From: Gammaproteobacteria bacterium
GTDB taxonomy: Bacteria > Pseudomonadota > Gammaproteobacteria > Steroidobacterales > PWYM01
Reading direction: 5' to 3'
NCBI GenBank assembly: GCA_007693855.1
Contig: RECU01000080.1
Span: forward strand, 1 to 37,696
DNA: 37,696 nt
A model generated the notes under the pieces. The model had not been told where the DNA came from, did not search any database, and saw nothing but the letters and a program-made list of their open reading frames with translations. Position numbers and translations under genes: made by a program. Position 1 is the stretch's first letter. Each line of letters begins with the position of its first letter. Below are positions 6,858 through 16,720 of this stretch, one piece after another.

Positions 6858-9403
6858 CAGAAATACCCCTCCACCGCGAGCAGCGCATCCCACTGGCGCT
6901 CGCGGTTGCCGTCGTACACGCGGCTCGCTAGCCCCGCGCCATAGCGCAGGCGCCAGCTGCGCCCAAGCTGCCAGAGGTGCTCATAGCGCAGCGCGCCGGT
7001 GGCCGCAGTGCCGAAGTCCTGCTGCCAGTAGCCCCCGCCGGTCGCCGCGAAACGCTGCGTGAACGACCAGTCGTAGCTGCGCCAGGTGAGCCAGTCGTGC
7101 TGCACGCCGTAGCCGAGCGCCGCGTCTCGCCGGGGATTGAAGTAGAGCCCCCCCTCCTGGCTCGCGCGCGAGAGATAGAGCTCCGCGCGGCCGGAGGTGA
7201 TGTGGTGGGCATCGGCGCGCAGCCGGTGATTCGAGGCCAGCAGCAGCGACAGGCGAGTGTTGCCGTCCGAGAGCGCCAGCCGGCCGAGACTTGCCCGCGC
7301 GTCGAGCGACTCGTGGGCCTGCCAGCGCCCCGCCGCCTCCGCCTTGCGCCCGCGCAGGCGCTCGGCGCGGGGGCGAAGGGGGGCGTCGAGCGAGAAGGTC
7401 TCGAGACGCGTGGCGAAGCTCCAGTGGTCGCCGAGGTGCCAGTCGAAACCACCAGTGATGCCCGCTTCCGTCTCGCCGGTGAGGCTGCCGCTGACTTCGA
7501 CGTAGGCATGGCGGCGCTGCCGGCGCCAGTCGAGGCCTGCCCCTGCGCGGCGCCAGGCCTGCTCGCCTTCGGGGAACCGCGCCGAGGCCCAGTCCTGGAA
7601 CGCATAGGGCTGCCAGTGCGTGGCCACGTAGGGGGCGGACACGCGGCTGCGCAGGCGCCGCTCGCGCGAGCCGAAGTCGGCGAAGCCATCGCTGTCGCCA
7701 TAGCCGGCCTCGCTGGCCAGCCACCAGCGCTGACGATCCTCCCAGCGGCGCATCTCGCGGGCGACCGCGGGATGTTCGGGGAACGCTTCGGCCAACGCGG
7801 TGAAGTGGCTGTCCGCCGCAGCGAAACGTTCCAGCGCGGCGAGCGTGACCGCCTGCTCGATGCGTCCGCCCAGCACCTCGGGCTCGTAGGCCTGGGCGAG
7901 CTCGATCTCGGCCAGTGCGCGGTTCGGCCAGCCTCGCCAGCGATAGACGGTGGCGAGCTCGCGGCGCACCTGGGCGCTGGCAGGCGCATCCACGACCAGT
8001 GCCTCGAGGCGCGCTTGAGCCTCGGCCGGCTGATTGGCGTAGGCGCGCAGCATCGCCGCCACCAGGTCGATGCGCAGGCGTTCCCAATTCGGGGCACGAC
8101 GGGCCGAGGCGTCATCTTCAAGCCACGGCGAACGCGCAACGGCCATGCGGTCGATGAGTCTGATCGCCTCGGCATGGCGCTCGGCTTCGACCAGGGCGTA
8201 GACCAGGCCGAGTTCGGCTTCCAGCAGCGTGGGTTCTTCCTCGAGCACCCGGCGGTACAGGGCGATGGCCGTGTGCGGCTGGCGGGTGGCGAGGTAGGCG
8301 TCGGCGGCAGCGTGGTGGACATACGCCGGGATGGCGGGCGCGATATCGACGGGGATGTCTTGCGGCCCGCCAGCCGACACGTCACGCTCTGTAGGCTCCT
8401 CCGTCGCAAACAGGCCTGCGTAGGCGACGATGACCTCATCCATGCGCCCATCGACGCGCAACGCGGCGATGCGCTCGAAGCGTGCGCGGCGGACCAGCGG
8501 TGGGTCGATGTCATGGCGGGCTGGCGCTTCGGTCTCGTTTGCGGCTGCGACGTCGGCTTTGGCCTCGGCTTCGACCTCGGCCAGCAGGGTCAAGGCCCGG
8601 TCGATCTCGGCCCGGCGCGCGGCGCTGCCTTCCTCCGCCAGGGCGGCCCAGCGGATGTGCTGGGCGGCTCGATCCAGCTGCAGGCGCTGGCGCTCGGCCG
8701 GGTCGAGCAGCGCGGGGCGGGAATCGGACGAACGCTGGGCCTGCTCCGGCGCGCCCAGGTCAGCCAGTGCGAGCACTTGCTGGCGGCGCGCCTCGCGATG
8801 GTCCGGGGCCAGGCGAAGGGCGGCGGAGGCTGCAGCAAGTGCCCCACTCGGGTCGCCCAGGTTCCGCAGGACATACGCGTGGGCAGCGGCGGCTTCGACA
8901 CTGTCGGGACTGCTGCGACGGAGCGCCTGTAAGTGTGCCGCGGCCTCGGCGTTGCGCGCGAGGTCGCTCAGCGCGAGCGCATAGAGCACACCGAGGTCCG
9001 GCGTCCGGGTCTCGCGGTGGCGTTCCGGCGCGAGCAGCCCGGCCGCTGCCTCGGCATCGCCGGCCGCCCGGTGAGCCCGCGCCCAGGCCAGCAGGGCATA
9101 GTCAGGCACCTCGCGGGCGTCGAGGGCTTCAGCCGCGGCCACCGCCTCGTTGGGCCGTCCGGCCCACTCGAGCACGGTCACCAGGTCGGCCAGGGTCGCG
9201 ACATCACCGGGCGTGTCCTCTGCCAGGGCCCGCAGGCGCGCGACAGCGGCGTCGAACTGACCGTCGCGCGCCAGCATCACGGCAGCCTCCCGATCGAGGG
9301 GCGCATGGGCGAAGGGCGACGCGGCATGGCCTGTGATCGGGACGGCGGTCAGCAGGAGGGCGGCGAGAACGGCGACAGGCAAGGCGATGATCCGTGATGG
9401 CAT
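6857..9403 (-). CDS. pgaA: PgaA, outer-membrane PNAG export porin with TPR domain
   Basis: The protein has 848 residues. A signal peptide (MPSRIIALPVAVLAALLL, cleavage near GHA-A) is followed by a long alpha-helical tetratricopeptide superhelix. A beta-barrel runs from about residue 553 (RWWLASEAGYGDSDGFADFG) to a terminal aromatic GYF, the usual beta-barrel assembly signal. The TPR part binds PgaB or the polymer in the periplasm, and the barrel exports PNAG. The ATG at 9403 is the only start compatible with the signal peptide; a longer in-frame extension antisense to the neighbouring peptidase gene is spurious. There is no good Shine-Dalgarno, only GAAAAAA before the ATG. This is the first gene of pgaABCD. 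Confidence 0.93.
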   Translation of the reverse strand: MPSRIIALPVAVLAALLLTAVPITGHAASPFAHAPLDREAAVMLARDGQFDAAVARLRALAEDTPGDVATLADLVTVLEWAGRPNEAVAAAEALDAREVPDYALLAWARAHRAAGDAEAAAGLLAPERHRETRTPDLGVLYALALSDLARNAEAAAHLQALRRSSPDSVEAAAAHAYVLRNLGDPSGALAAASAALRLAPDHREARRQQVLALADLGAPEQAQRSSDSRPALLDPAERQRLQLDRAAQHIRWAALAEEGSAARRAEIDRALTLLAEVEAEAKADVAAANETEAPARHDIDPPLVRRARFERIAALRVDGRMDEVIVAYAGLFATEEPTERDVSAGGPQDIPVDIAPAIPAYVHHAAADAYLATRQPHTAIALYRRVLEEEPTLLEAELGLVYALVEAERHAEAIRLIDRMAVARSPWLEDDASARRAPNWERLRIDLVAAMLRAYANQPAEAQARLEALVVDAPASAQVRRELATVYRWRGWPNRALAEIELAQAYEPEVLGGRIEQAVTLAALERFAAADSHFTALAEAFPEHPAVAREMRRWEDRQRWWLASEAGYGDSDGFADFGSRERRLRSRVSAPYVATHWQPYAFQDWASARFPEGEQAWRRAGAGLDWRRQRRHAYVEVSGSLTGETEAGITGGFDWHLGDHWSFATRLETFSLDAPLRPRAERLRGRKAEAAGRWQAHESLDARASLGRLALSDGNTRLSLLLASNHRLRADAHHITSGRAELYLSRASQEGGLYFNPRRDAALGYGVQHDWLTWRSYDWSFTQRFAATGGGYWQQDFGTAATGALRYEHLWQLGRSWRLRYGAGLASRVYDGNRERQWDALLAVEGYF

Positions 9404-9425
9404 TTTTTTCGGATACAAACCATCA

Positions 9426-9431
9426 AGTATA
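9426..9431 (-). promoter_or_regulatory. Candidate -10 element for pgaABCD
   Basis: On the minus strand the sequence reads TATACT, a five-of-six match to the -10 consensus, about 23 bp before the pgaA ATG. No convincing -35 lies 16-18 bp upstream, so an activator may be needed if this is the promoter. The 151-bp gap is shared with the divergent S9 peptidase gene, for which no clear promoter was seen. Confidence 0.35.
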
Positions 9432-9554
9432 CTCGCTGCAAGCGTTGCGACGCTGCGAACTGGTCGCTTGAAACATCGGGGCACCAGGGTTTCTGCATGT
9501 TGTATTTTTGCGAAAGATGAGACCTTGATGACGCCGGGACGGGGGTTGAAAGTG

Positions 9555-11675
9555 ATGCACGAGCGATCGAGATGTTCAGCCAGGCCCGCATGGTTGGTGG
9601 CGTGTTGTGGGCTGGCGCTGGTCCTGATCGGCTGCGGAGAGACGCCGCCGGTGACGGTAGATGAAGACGCCATCCACAGGACCGGGGCCGACAGCGCGGT
9701 TCGCGTCGCGGCGTTCGGGGCGTGGGAGAGTCCGATCGGTGCCGCGCGTCTCGCCGAGGCAGCCATAGGGCTTAGTGATCTGCAGGTGTTCGACCGTACG
9801 CCCTACTGGCGTGAGAGTCGTCCGCAGGACGCTGGGCGCAACGTGGTCGTCACGCGGGCGTCCGGGGCGGCAGCGCAGGAGCTGACCGGATCCGCGTTCA
9901 ACGTGCGCAGCCGCGTGCACGAGTATGGCGGCGCGTCTTATCTGCGGATCGATGACAGTTTGATTTTCAGCCACTTCGCGGATCAGCGGCTTTACCTGCA
10001 GGACGGCGACGGGACACCTGCAGCGCTGACGCCGGCCGGGTACCAGTACGCCGACTGCGTGCGCCATCCGCTGGCGCGGCAGATCCTCTGCATCCGCGAG
10101 GATCACACCGACGAGACGGTGGCCGAGAACGGCGAGGAACGAAACGAGATCGTCCTGATCGATCTGCCGGCGGCGGGTGAGGTGCCGGACGGTGACTCGG
10201 CCGGGCGGGTGCTGGTGACAGGCTGGGATTTCGTGGCCTATCCGCGGGTGAGTCCCGATGGGACGCAGCTGGCCTGGCTGGCCTGGGACCATCCGCACAT
10301 GCCGTGGGACACGGCGTATCTGTATGTCGGCTCGCTCGACGCGGACGGCGTCGACAATGCGGCGCGGGTGGCCGGGCTGGAAGACGCGGAGTCGGCGCTT
10401 GAGCCGCAGTGGGACGTGGATGGCACGCTGTATTTCATCAACGATGCCAGCGGCTGGTGGAATCTATATCGCTGGCGCGACGGCGCGGTGTCGGCGGTGG
10501 CGCCGATGGCACGCGAGTTCGGCGGGCCGTTGTGGGCGCTTGGGGCCTCGACCTATGCGCTGACCGGCGACGGGCGGGCACTGGTGCGGACCAGCCTGGC
10601 GGCGGTGGATGAGCTTGGGGTCCTGGACCTCGAATCCGGGGCGTATCGGGCGCTCGATCTGCCGTTTGTCTACTTCGGCGGCGTGCGGCTGCTCGACGCC
10701 GAAACGGCGGTGGTGATCGCGAGTCCAGCGGATGATTCGGCGGCGGTGGTGACCGTGGCGCTGGCGGATGGGACGTTTGAGGTACTGCATCGGCCGGTGG
10801 CGGTGGATGTGCCGGCGGCGTTCATTCCGGTGGCCGAGTCGATCGAGTTTCCGACCGCGCCCGGGCCGGATGGCGAGGCGCGGATTGCGCAGGCGTTTTT
10901 CTATCCGCCGACGAACCCTGAGTTTGCCGGACCGCCAGGGGCGCGGCCGCCGCTGCTGGTGCTGGTGCACGGCGGACCGACTGCGGTGGCGCGGCCAACG
11001 TATTCACTGGCACGGATGTTCTGGACCAGTCGCGGGTTTGCCGTGGTGGACGTGAACTATGGCGGGTCGACCACCTTCGGGCGGGAGTTTCGTCGGCGCT
11101 TGAATGGCAACTGGGGCATCGTCGATGTCGAGGATGCGATCGCGGCGGTGGATTTCCTGGTGGAGGCCGGGCGGGTCGACCCGGAGCAGCTGGCGATTCG
11201 TGGCGGCAGTGCCGGGGGCTTCACGGTGCTGGCGGCGCTGGCGTTCACGGATCGGTTCATCGCCGGCGCGAACTATTTCGGGGTGTCTGATATCGAGGCG
11301 ATCGCGGCGACCAGCCACAAGTTCGAGCGCCTGTACGACGTCTCATTGGTCGGACCGCCGGATCCGGAGCTTTATCGGGCGCGTTCGCCACTTTTCCACC
11401 TCGATGGGTTCAATGCGCCGCTGATTACGTTCCAGGGCTCGGAGGACCTGATCGTGCCGCCGGAGCAGTCGCGGATGATCGTGGAGGCCTTGCGCGAGCG
11501 CGGGATCCCGAGCGCCTACATCGAGTTCGAGGGCGAGCAGCACGGCTTCCGGCAAGCCGCCAACATCATCCGTGCCGCCGAAGCGGAGCTGTACTTCTAC
11601 GGGCAGGTCTTCGGCTTCACCCCCGCCGACGACATCCCCCCCGTCGAGATCACCCCTCGGGTCGGACCACGTTAA
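9555..11675 (+). CDS. S9-family prolyl oligopeptidase-like serine peptidase, predicted lipoprotein
   Basis: The protein has 706 residues. The N terminus, with a hydrophobic run ending LVLIGC, is a lipoprotein signal with lipobox LIGC, so the enzyme is probably membrane-anchored in the envelope. A beta-propeller-like region starts with FGAWESPIGAARLAE, typical of S9C acylaminoacyl/dipeptidyl peptidases. The C-terminal alpha/beta-hydrolase domain holds the triad: Ser552 in GGSAGG, Asp631 in GSEDLIVP and His663 in EQHGF. It should remove peptides or acyl-amino acids from short substrates. The start at 9555 is set by the signal peptide; ATG at 9528 is an alternative. The last codons and the stop are contributed by a repeat element (see 11652). 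Confidence 0.92.
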   Translation: MHERSRCSARPAWLVACCGLALVLIGCGETPPVTVDEDAIHRTGADSAVRVAAFGAWESPIGAARLAEAAIGLSDLQVFDRTPYWRESRPQDAGRNVVVTRASGAAAQELTGSAFNVRSRVHEYGGASYLRIDDSLIFSHFADQRLYLQDGDGTPAALTPAGYQYADCVRHPLARQILCIREDHTDETVAENGEERNEIVLIDLPAAGEVPDGDSAGRVLVTGWDFVAYPRVSPDGTQLAWLAWDHPHMPWDTAYLYVGSLDADGVDNAARVAGLEDAESALEPQWDVDGTLYFINDASGWWNLYRWRDGAVSAVAPMAREFGGPLWALGASTYALTGDGRALVRTSLAAVDELGVLDLESGAYRALDLPFVYFGGVRLLDAETAVVIASPADDSAAVVTVALADGTFEVLHRPVAVDVPAAFIPVAESIEFPTAPGPDGEARIAQAFFYPPTNPEFAGPPGARPPLLVLVHGGPTAVARPTYSLARMFWTSRGFAVVDVNYGGSTTFGREFRRRLNGNWGIVDVEDAIAAVDFLVEAGRVDPEQLAIRGGSAGGFTVLAALAFTDRFIAGANYFGVSDIEAIAATSHKFERLYDVSLVGPPDPELYRARSPLFHLDGFNAPLITFQGSEDLIVPPEQSRMIVEALRERGIPSAYIEFEGEQHGFRQAANIIRAAEAELYFYGQVFGFTPADDIPPVEITPRVGPR
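11652..11668. repeat. REP-like repeat, copy A
   Basis: ACCCCTCGGGTCGGACC matches, in inverse orientation, the copies at 12579 and 14014. It codes for the last residues of the S9 peptidase before its TAA stop and marks the left edge of the RAYT unit. Confidence 0.7.
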
Positions 11676-11718
11676 GAGGTTGTTTTAGAACGCCTATCGC
11701 CCGCCAGAGCGTCCTCCA

Positions 11719-11766
11719 GGGGCGTTAGCCCACAGCAGAAGCTTCGTCTTCTGTGTTGTAAGCCCC
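11719..11766. repeat. REP hairpin downstream of the RAYT gene
   Basis: The left arm GGGGCGTTAGCCCACAGCAG and the right arm ending TGTTGTAAGCCCC form a long imperfect hairpin around AGCTTCGTCT. The arm shares CGTTAGCCC[A/G]CAGCA with the hairpin at 12484 on the other side of the transposase gene. The RAYT stop codon lies inside the left arm. Confidence 0.65.
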
Positions 11767-12474
11767 GCGCGCGTCGGCCAACATCCACGCATCCCCCACG
11801 TGGACTACCGACCGCGCGCGGGCGCGTTTCCCGAGCGCCGACTGCATGGCATCGACGAACGCCTGATCACCGACCGCCACAGGCTCCGACCACATCGGCT
11901 GTCGCCGCCCCGGACCCTGCTTCAACGCCAGCTCGACATTGCGGTCCAGGCGCCGTTGCAGGCTGAGTAGATCCCGGCAGCCCATCAGCCCCATCAGGAT
12001 GTCGAGATCGATGACACGGTAGCGTTGGCGCGGGTTCTGGATCGCCCGATAGCCGCTGTCGGGCCACTGGATCGGGTGGGAAACTGCGCCGGCGCGAACC
12101 ATGTTCAGATCGATATAGCGCATGCAGGCCACGAGATGCTGATCGGTGCTGACGGCGGTCGCGTGGTAGCGGTCTTCCCAGTACGCGCCCCTGCGCTCGC
12201 GACGACGATTGAATTCCTGTGCCGCCCGGCCGGCGACCAGTTGCATGCTGCGGGCGATTTCGCCATTGCCGCGATCGCGGACAAGCAGATGGATGTGGTT
12301 GCGCGTGACGATGTAGTTGAGCACGCAGAGGCCGTATCTGCGGCGGGCTTCAAACAGCCAGTACTGCCAACGCTGGCGCTGATCGCGGTTGGCGAGCAGG
12401 AATTCGCGCTGGTGGCAGCGGTGGGTGATATGCCAGACCTGGCCTGGTACGTGATAGCGGTTGGCACGTGGCAT
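11725..12474 (-). CDS. rayT: REP-associated tyrosine transposase (RAYT, Y1 HUH family)
   Basis: This is a 249-residue single-strand transposase. The opening YHVPGQVWHITHRCHQREF is typical of the family. The HUH metal site is HIH at 60-62 (TRNHIHLLV) and the catalytic tyrosine is Tyr120 in CMRYIDLNMVRAG. The C-terminal region is specific to RAYT members. Such enzymes nick and join single-stranded REP hairpins in a sequence-specific way and are thought to spread REP sequences. The gene has a strong GGAGG five bases before its ATG. It is bounded on both sides by related hairpins and by inverted copies of a second repeat, the expected arrangement for a RAYT-REP unit. All catalytic residues are present, so it may be active. 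Confidence 0.93.
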   Translation of the reverse strand: MPRANRYHVPGQVWHITHRCHQREFLLANRDQRQRWQYWLFEARRRYGLCVLNYIVTRNHIHLLVRDRGNGEIARSMQLVAGRAAQEFNRRRERRGAYWEDRYHATAVSTDQHLVACMRYIDLNMVRAGAVSHPIQWPDSGYRAIQNPRQRYRVIDLDILMGLMGCRDLLSLQRRLDRNVELALKQGPGRRQPMWSEPVAVGDQAFVDAMQSALGKRARARSVVHVGDAWMLADARGAYNTEDEASAVG

Positions 12475-12483
12475 CCCTGCCTC

Positions 12484-12524
12484 CGTTAGCCCGCAGCAAA
12501 CGGCCGATGTGCTGCAGGCTAACG
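12484..12524. repeat. REP hairpin upstream of the RAYT gene
   Basis: CGTTAGCCCGCAGCA and TGCTGCAGGCTAACG are inverted arms with 14 of 15 positions matching, separated by 11 bp. The element starts 10 bp upstream of the RAYT ATG. Its left arm is almost identical to the arm of the hairpin at 11719. Confidence 0.8.
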
Positions 12525-12577
12525 TGACACGGGACTACCTGAATAGCCTATTTTCCAGTTATTTCAAACTATTACTG

Positions 12578-12618
12578 GGGTCCGACCCGAGGGTCACCCC
12601 CGAGGGTTACCGAGGGTC
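12578..12618. repeat. REP-like repeat copy B with CGAGGGT triplication
   Basis: GGGTCCGACCCGAGGGT is followed by two further copies of CGAGGGT, at 12601 and 12611. The core GGGTCCGACCC is palindromic around its centre base. The element covers the stop codon of the secreted-protein gene at 12607. An AT-rich stretch (12552-12575) precedes it, as also seen at copy C. Confidence 0.7.
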
Positions 12619-13269
12619 AGCGACGACTTGGCCGAATTCGCAGTACTGACCATTGTCGAGCAGGATACCTGCGTAATGCTCCCAGTCCTGACCGGTCCCG
12701 CTGACCATCTGCAGATCCTGCGCCTCATCCAACCCGGGGCACCCGTCCGGGAACACCGCGCGGAAGCTGCGGCCATCAACTGATCGGATCACCAGGGTCG
12801 GTCCGGCATCAACGCGCCAGGAGCGGATCGTACCGATCTGCTGGCGCGTCACGCCCTGCCGCGGCGGCGGCGTGAATCTTGCCACCTCGCGCGCTGCCTT
12901 CATCCGCTCGGCCTCGGCCGTAGTGATCGAGCGCGCACGCAGCGTCCAGCCGTCGCTATAACCCAGCACCCTGAAACGGAACCGGCCAGACTGCTCTATC
13001 AGCACATCTCCTGTGCCACTGCCGTACCACAGCGTAACCACACCGAGAAAGTCATCGCTCGCCGCATCATGCAGATGCACTTCGAACCGCCCAAGCGCCG
13101 GCGCACCCTCGTGATGACGCGTCTGCCAGTTCACCATCCACGGCGACTGCGCCTCGAAACTGCCGGTTCTTTCCTGAGTACGGCCCGAAAATTCATGGAT
13201 AACCGACTGCGCTGATGCCGCCGAGACGACCCCCAACACTGAAAAAACCAGCACGATAATGCGGATCAT
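12607..13269 (-). CDS. Secreted protein of unknown function
   Basis: This 220-residue protein has a clear Sec signal peptide (hydrophobic run to about residue 16, cleavage after ASA-QS). I do not recognise a family. The mature part is polar. The C-terminal third contains RSWRVDAGPTLVIRSVDGRS, then a pair of cysteines (DGCPGLDE and QYCEFGQ) about 32 residues apart that could form a disulfide in the periplasm. The start is supported by GAGGT seven bases upstream. The C-terminal VADPR and the stop are encoded by REP-like copy B, so the original end may have been altered. It is followed, further upstream on the same strand, by two more exported-protein genes. Confidence 0.75.
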   Translation of the reverse strand: MIRIIVLVFSVLGVVSAASAQSVIHEFSGRTQERTGSFEAQSPWMVNWQTRHHEGAPALGRFEVHLHDAASDDFLGVVTLWYGSGTGDVLIEQSGRFRFRVLGYSDGWTLRARSITTAEAERMKAAREVARFTPPPRQGVTRQQIGTIRSWRVDAGPTLVIRSVDGRSFRAVFPDGCPGLDEAQDLQMVSGTGQDWEHYAGILLDNGQYCEFGQVVADPR

Positions 13270-13352
13270 GACGACACCTCAGCTGCTGCTTGATGACTAT
13301 CAGTTTAGAGGTGGTACACGGCGCGGACAGTACGAGGTTCTACCTAGCGGAG

Positions 13353-13877
13353 CTAGAAATCTGGCGAGACGCTCCTCTCATACAGGCGCCGCATATAGGT
13401 GATCGGTGCCAGCGGCGCCTCGGTCCAGGACGTCAGCCGCCAGTCATCGCCAACCCGCCGCACTGTCGTCACCACCCGGTTGTCACCGCCCATGGCTTCG
13501 CTGGCGAAATTGCGGAAGCGGATGTCCCACCGCATGTGCAGCACCACCATGACCTGCGAATCATCGAGGGGCTTGAACGCGAACTCGCTGAACACCAGCC
13601 TGACTTTCTCGTGGAAGCCTTCGTTGTGTCGCCAGTAGGCGCGCAGGCTGTCCCAGTCGGTCATGGGCGAATCGATTTCTTCCGCCAGATAGACCGGCAC
13701 CGGATCGGTCGTGTCCCAGTGGGCTTCAAGGCGCGCGGGATCGTTGGCTGCCCAGGCCTCGCTGTAGGCGGCGAACAGCGCCCTGATTTCGGCGGCGGTG
13801 GTTGCGGTGACGGCCGCGGCGGTCTGGCTGATCGTCATGAGCAATAGTACTCCCATCCAGGTGGCAAGTTTTTCCAT
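13353..13877 (-). CDS. Secreted SnoaL/NTF2-like protein
   Basis: This is a 174-residue protein with a signal peptide (MEKLATWMGVLLLMTISQTA). The mature sequence begins with the helix EIRALFAAYSEAWAANDPAR and continues with a cone-shaped NTF2-like pattern typical of SnoaL or DUF4440 proteins: LEAHWDTTDP, then the strands VMVVLHMRWDIRFR and NRVVTTVRRVGDDWRLTSWTE. Members range from isomerases to ligand-binding proteins, so no reaction can be assigned. GGAG lies eight bases before the ATG. The gap to the gene at 12607 is 83 bp and the strand is the same, so the two could be transcribed together. Confidence 0.78.
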   Translation of the reverse strand: MEKLATWMGVLLLMTISQTAAAVTATTAAEIRALFAAYSEAWAANDPARLEAHWDTTDPVPVYLAEEIDSPMTDWDSLRAYWRHNEGFHEKVRLVFSEFAFKPLDDSQVMVVLHMRWDIRFRNFASEAMGGDNRVVTTVRRVGDDWRLTSWTEAPLAPITYMRRLYERSVSPDF

Positions 13878-13997
13878 GCGTGGGGCTCCATTGTCGGTCC
13901 TCGGGGGCGCTTAGGACACAGGATGTGAGTGATCTGCTGTGCGCTAAGGCTGCGAAATTACCTCGAACCCAACCCGTCGGCGTTAAAAATTCAATAC

Positions 13998-14933
13998 TTA
14001 CCCAGCCCTTTCCGGGTCCGACCCGAGGGAGCGCATTAGGCGGGTGGTTTCTTTGGGGTGGGTCATCATGGCGTTGCGGGGATAGGGGAACTCGATGAGC
14101 TGCCACTCGGGGTCGGTCAGCGCCGGCCCGCCCATGCGGTCGCTCGAGGGGCTGTAGGCCTGGCCGGTGCAGCGGATGTAGGTTCGCGGCAGCCCTGCCC
14201 AGCCGCCGTTCCGCAGCACCAGCTCATCGGTCCACTGGCGCATGGGATGCAGGCTCAGCCGCCGCTTCAGCCACGCCTGGTTCACCTCATCATCCTCCGG
14301 CACCAGCATCTCCAGCGGATAATGGTCGAGGAAGCTCATCTGGTAGCCCTCGCGGAAATCCTCTACCCGCGCCAGCCACCACGCGGGATACTCGCCCGTC
14401 TCGGCATCACGCGACAGCGCCGCCGGCCGCTCCGGCGTCGGCACCAGGGCATCGAAAAACACCAGCCGCCCGATCCGCTCACGCAGCCGGTCGGCCACGC
14501 CGGTGATCGTGTAGCCGGCGAAGCTGTGCCCGACCAGCACCACGTCCTCGAGCTCCTCATGCTCGATGAGGCTGACGATATCCTGGATATGCGTCTCCAG
14601 TCCCACCTCCGGACTCATCAGATGGCTCCGGTCGCCCACCCCCGTCGGCGTCGGCGTATAGACCTCGAACCCCGCCTCCCAGAGAGGCCGCCGCAGGTGC
14701 CGCCACATCCACCCACCATGCCAGGTCCCCGGGACAAACACGAACGGCCGGCCCCGTGCCGCAGCAGGCCCGTCCACCTCGACCTCACCCGTCGGCGCCC
14801 CTGCCCCACCCGGCACACCCGTGCCCCCAGCAGCCCCGACCGAGCCGGCGTCCCCCGCCTGCGCGCGCGCGCCCGTCAACAGCCCCGCAACCACCGCCGC
14901 GGCGGTCCCCAGCACTCCCCTGCGTCCGATCAT
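13998..14933 (-). CDS. Exported alpha/beta-fold hydrolase (esterase-like)
   Basis: The protein has 311 residues from ATG 14933, which has GGGAGG just upstream. The N terminus MIGRRGVLGTAAAVVAG looks like a twin-arginine signal, followed by a Gly/Ala-rich linker of about 30 residues. The hydrolase core starts FVFVPGTWHGGWMWR and has the nucleophile elbow GHSFAG; TPTPTGVGDRSH and a late Asp/His region complete the fold. It resembles salicylate-esterase or methyl-esterase-like hydrolases that open with a HG-GW motif. The substrate is unknown. The last residues (SLGSDPERAG) are encoded by REP-like copy C. Confidence 0.85.
   Translation of the reverse strand: MIGRRGVLGTAAAVVAGLLTGARAQAGDAGSVGAAGGTGVPGGAGAPTGEVEVDGPAAARGRPFVFVPGTWHGGWMWRHLRRPLWEAGFEVYTPTPTGVGDRSHLMSPEVGLETHIQDIVSLIEHEELEDVVLVGHSFAGYTITGVADRLRERIGRLVFFDALVPTPERPAALSRDAETGEYPAWWLARVEDFREGYQMSFLDHYPLEMLVPEDDEVNQAWLKRRLSLHPMRQWTDELVLRNGGWAGLPRTYIRCTGQAYSPSSDRMGGPALTDPEWQLIEFPYPRNAMMTHPKETTRLMRSLGSDPERAG
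14012..14030. repeat. REP-like repeat, copy C
   Basis: CCGGGTCCGACCCGAGGGA is the third copy of the 17-bp element and has the same orientation as copy B. It forms the 3' end of the hydrolase gene and follows an AT-rich stretch (13984-14000). Copies B and C bracket the two secreted-protein genes at 12607-13877. Confidence 0.7.
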
Positions 14934-15013
14934 GCTGCCTCCCAGCGCCTGCACATCACTTGGCCTTGCCCTGCCCCAACGCCCCGACCACTACCGCCAG
15001 GTCCGTCCCAAAA

Positions 15014-15029
15014 GCCCCGAAACCGGGGC
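15014..15029. other. Short GC hairpin in the divergent intergenic region
   Basis: GCCCCG and CGGGGC pair around the loop AAAC. There is no T run, so it is not a standard terminator. It lies in the 254-bp gap between the exported hydrolase and the divergent carrier gene. That gap is very C-rich on the plus strand and shows no gene. Confidence 0.4.
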
Positions 15030-15139
15030 ACCCCCTAATGCTTGCACACCCCACGCGTCCCGGCCACGCCGCGACGGCCCGCCAACCACGCCGCTGCCGC
15101 CCCCCGCCCACACCGCTACAGCCCCGCCCGACACTCCGG

Positions 15140-15145
15140 TATGCT
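15140..15145 (+). promoter_or_regulatory. Weak -10 candidate for the DcuC/YfcC-like gene
   Basis: TATGCT, 42 bp before the ATG, is a good -10 hexamer. The position 17 bp upstream reads TACAGC, a poor -35. Confidence 0.25.
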
Positions 15146-15187
15146 CCACCGCTGTCGCCCACCGCCCCCAACCGAGGCAGAGCGCCC

Positions 15188-16567
<1,380 letters not shown>

Positions 16568-16601
16568 GGTAGGGACACGCGCGCTGATATTGCACCGCCA
16601 C

Positions 16602-16631
16602 ATGACGCCGCGCCGCGGATCTGCCTAGACT
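16602..16631 (+). promoter_or_regulatory. Candidate promoter for the host-attachment-family gene
   Basis: ATGACG and TAGACT are spaced by 18 bp, each matching the consensus at four of six positions. They end 89 bp before the gene's ATG in a gap of 153 bp that holds no other gene. Confidence 0.35.
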
Positions 16632-16720
16632 CGAACGGCGAGGTGTCGCGACCGGCCACACCCCAACGACAACGGCCGCGCCGCCCCGCTCCCACCCACG
16701 CCTGAGCGGAGGAACGAAAC

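Noticed and set aside
6977-8932. A 651-codon open frame antisense to pgaA
   Set aside because: Shadow of the porin gene; no start signal and no domain.
9404-9766. N-terminal extension of pgaA into the peptidase gene
   Set aside because: It reads antisense through the signal-peptide region of the divergent peptidase and has no membrane signal; the ATG at 9403 starts a proper signal peptide.
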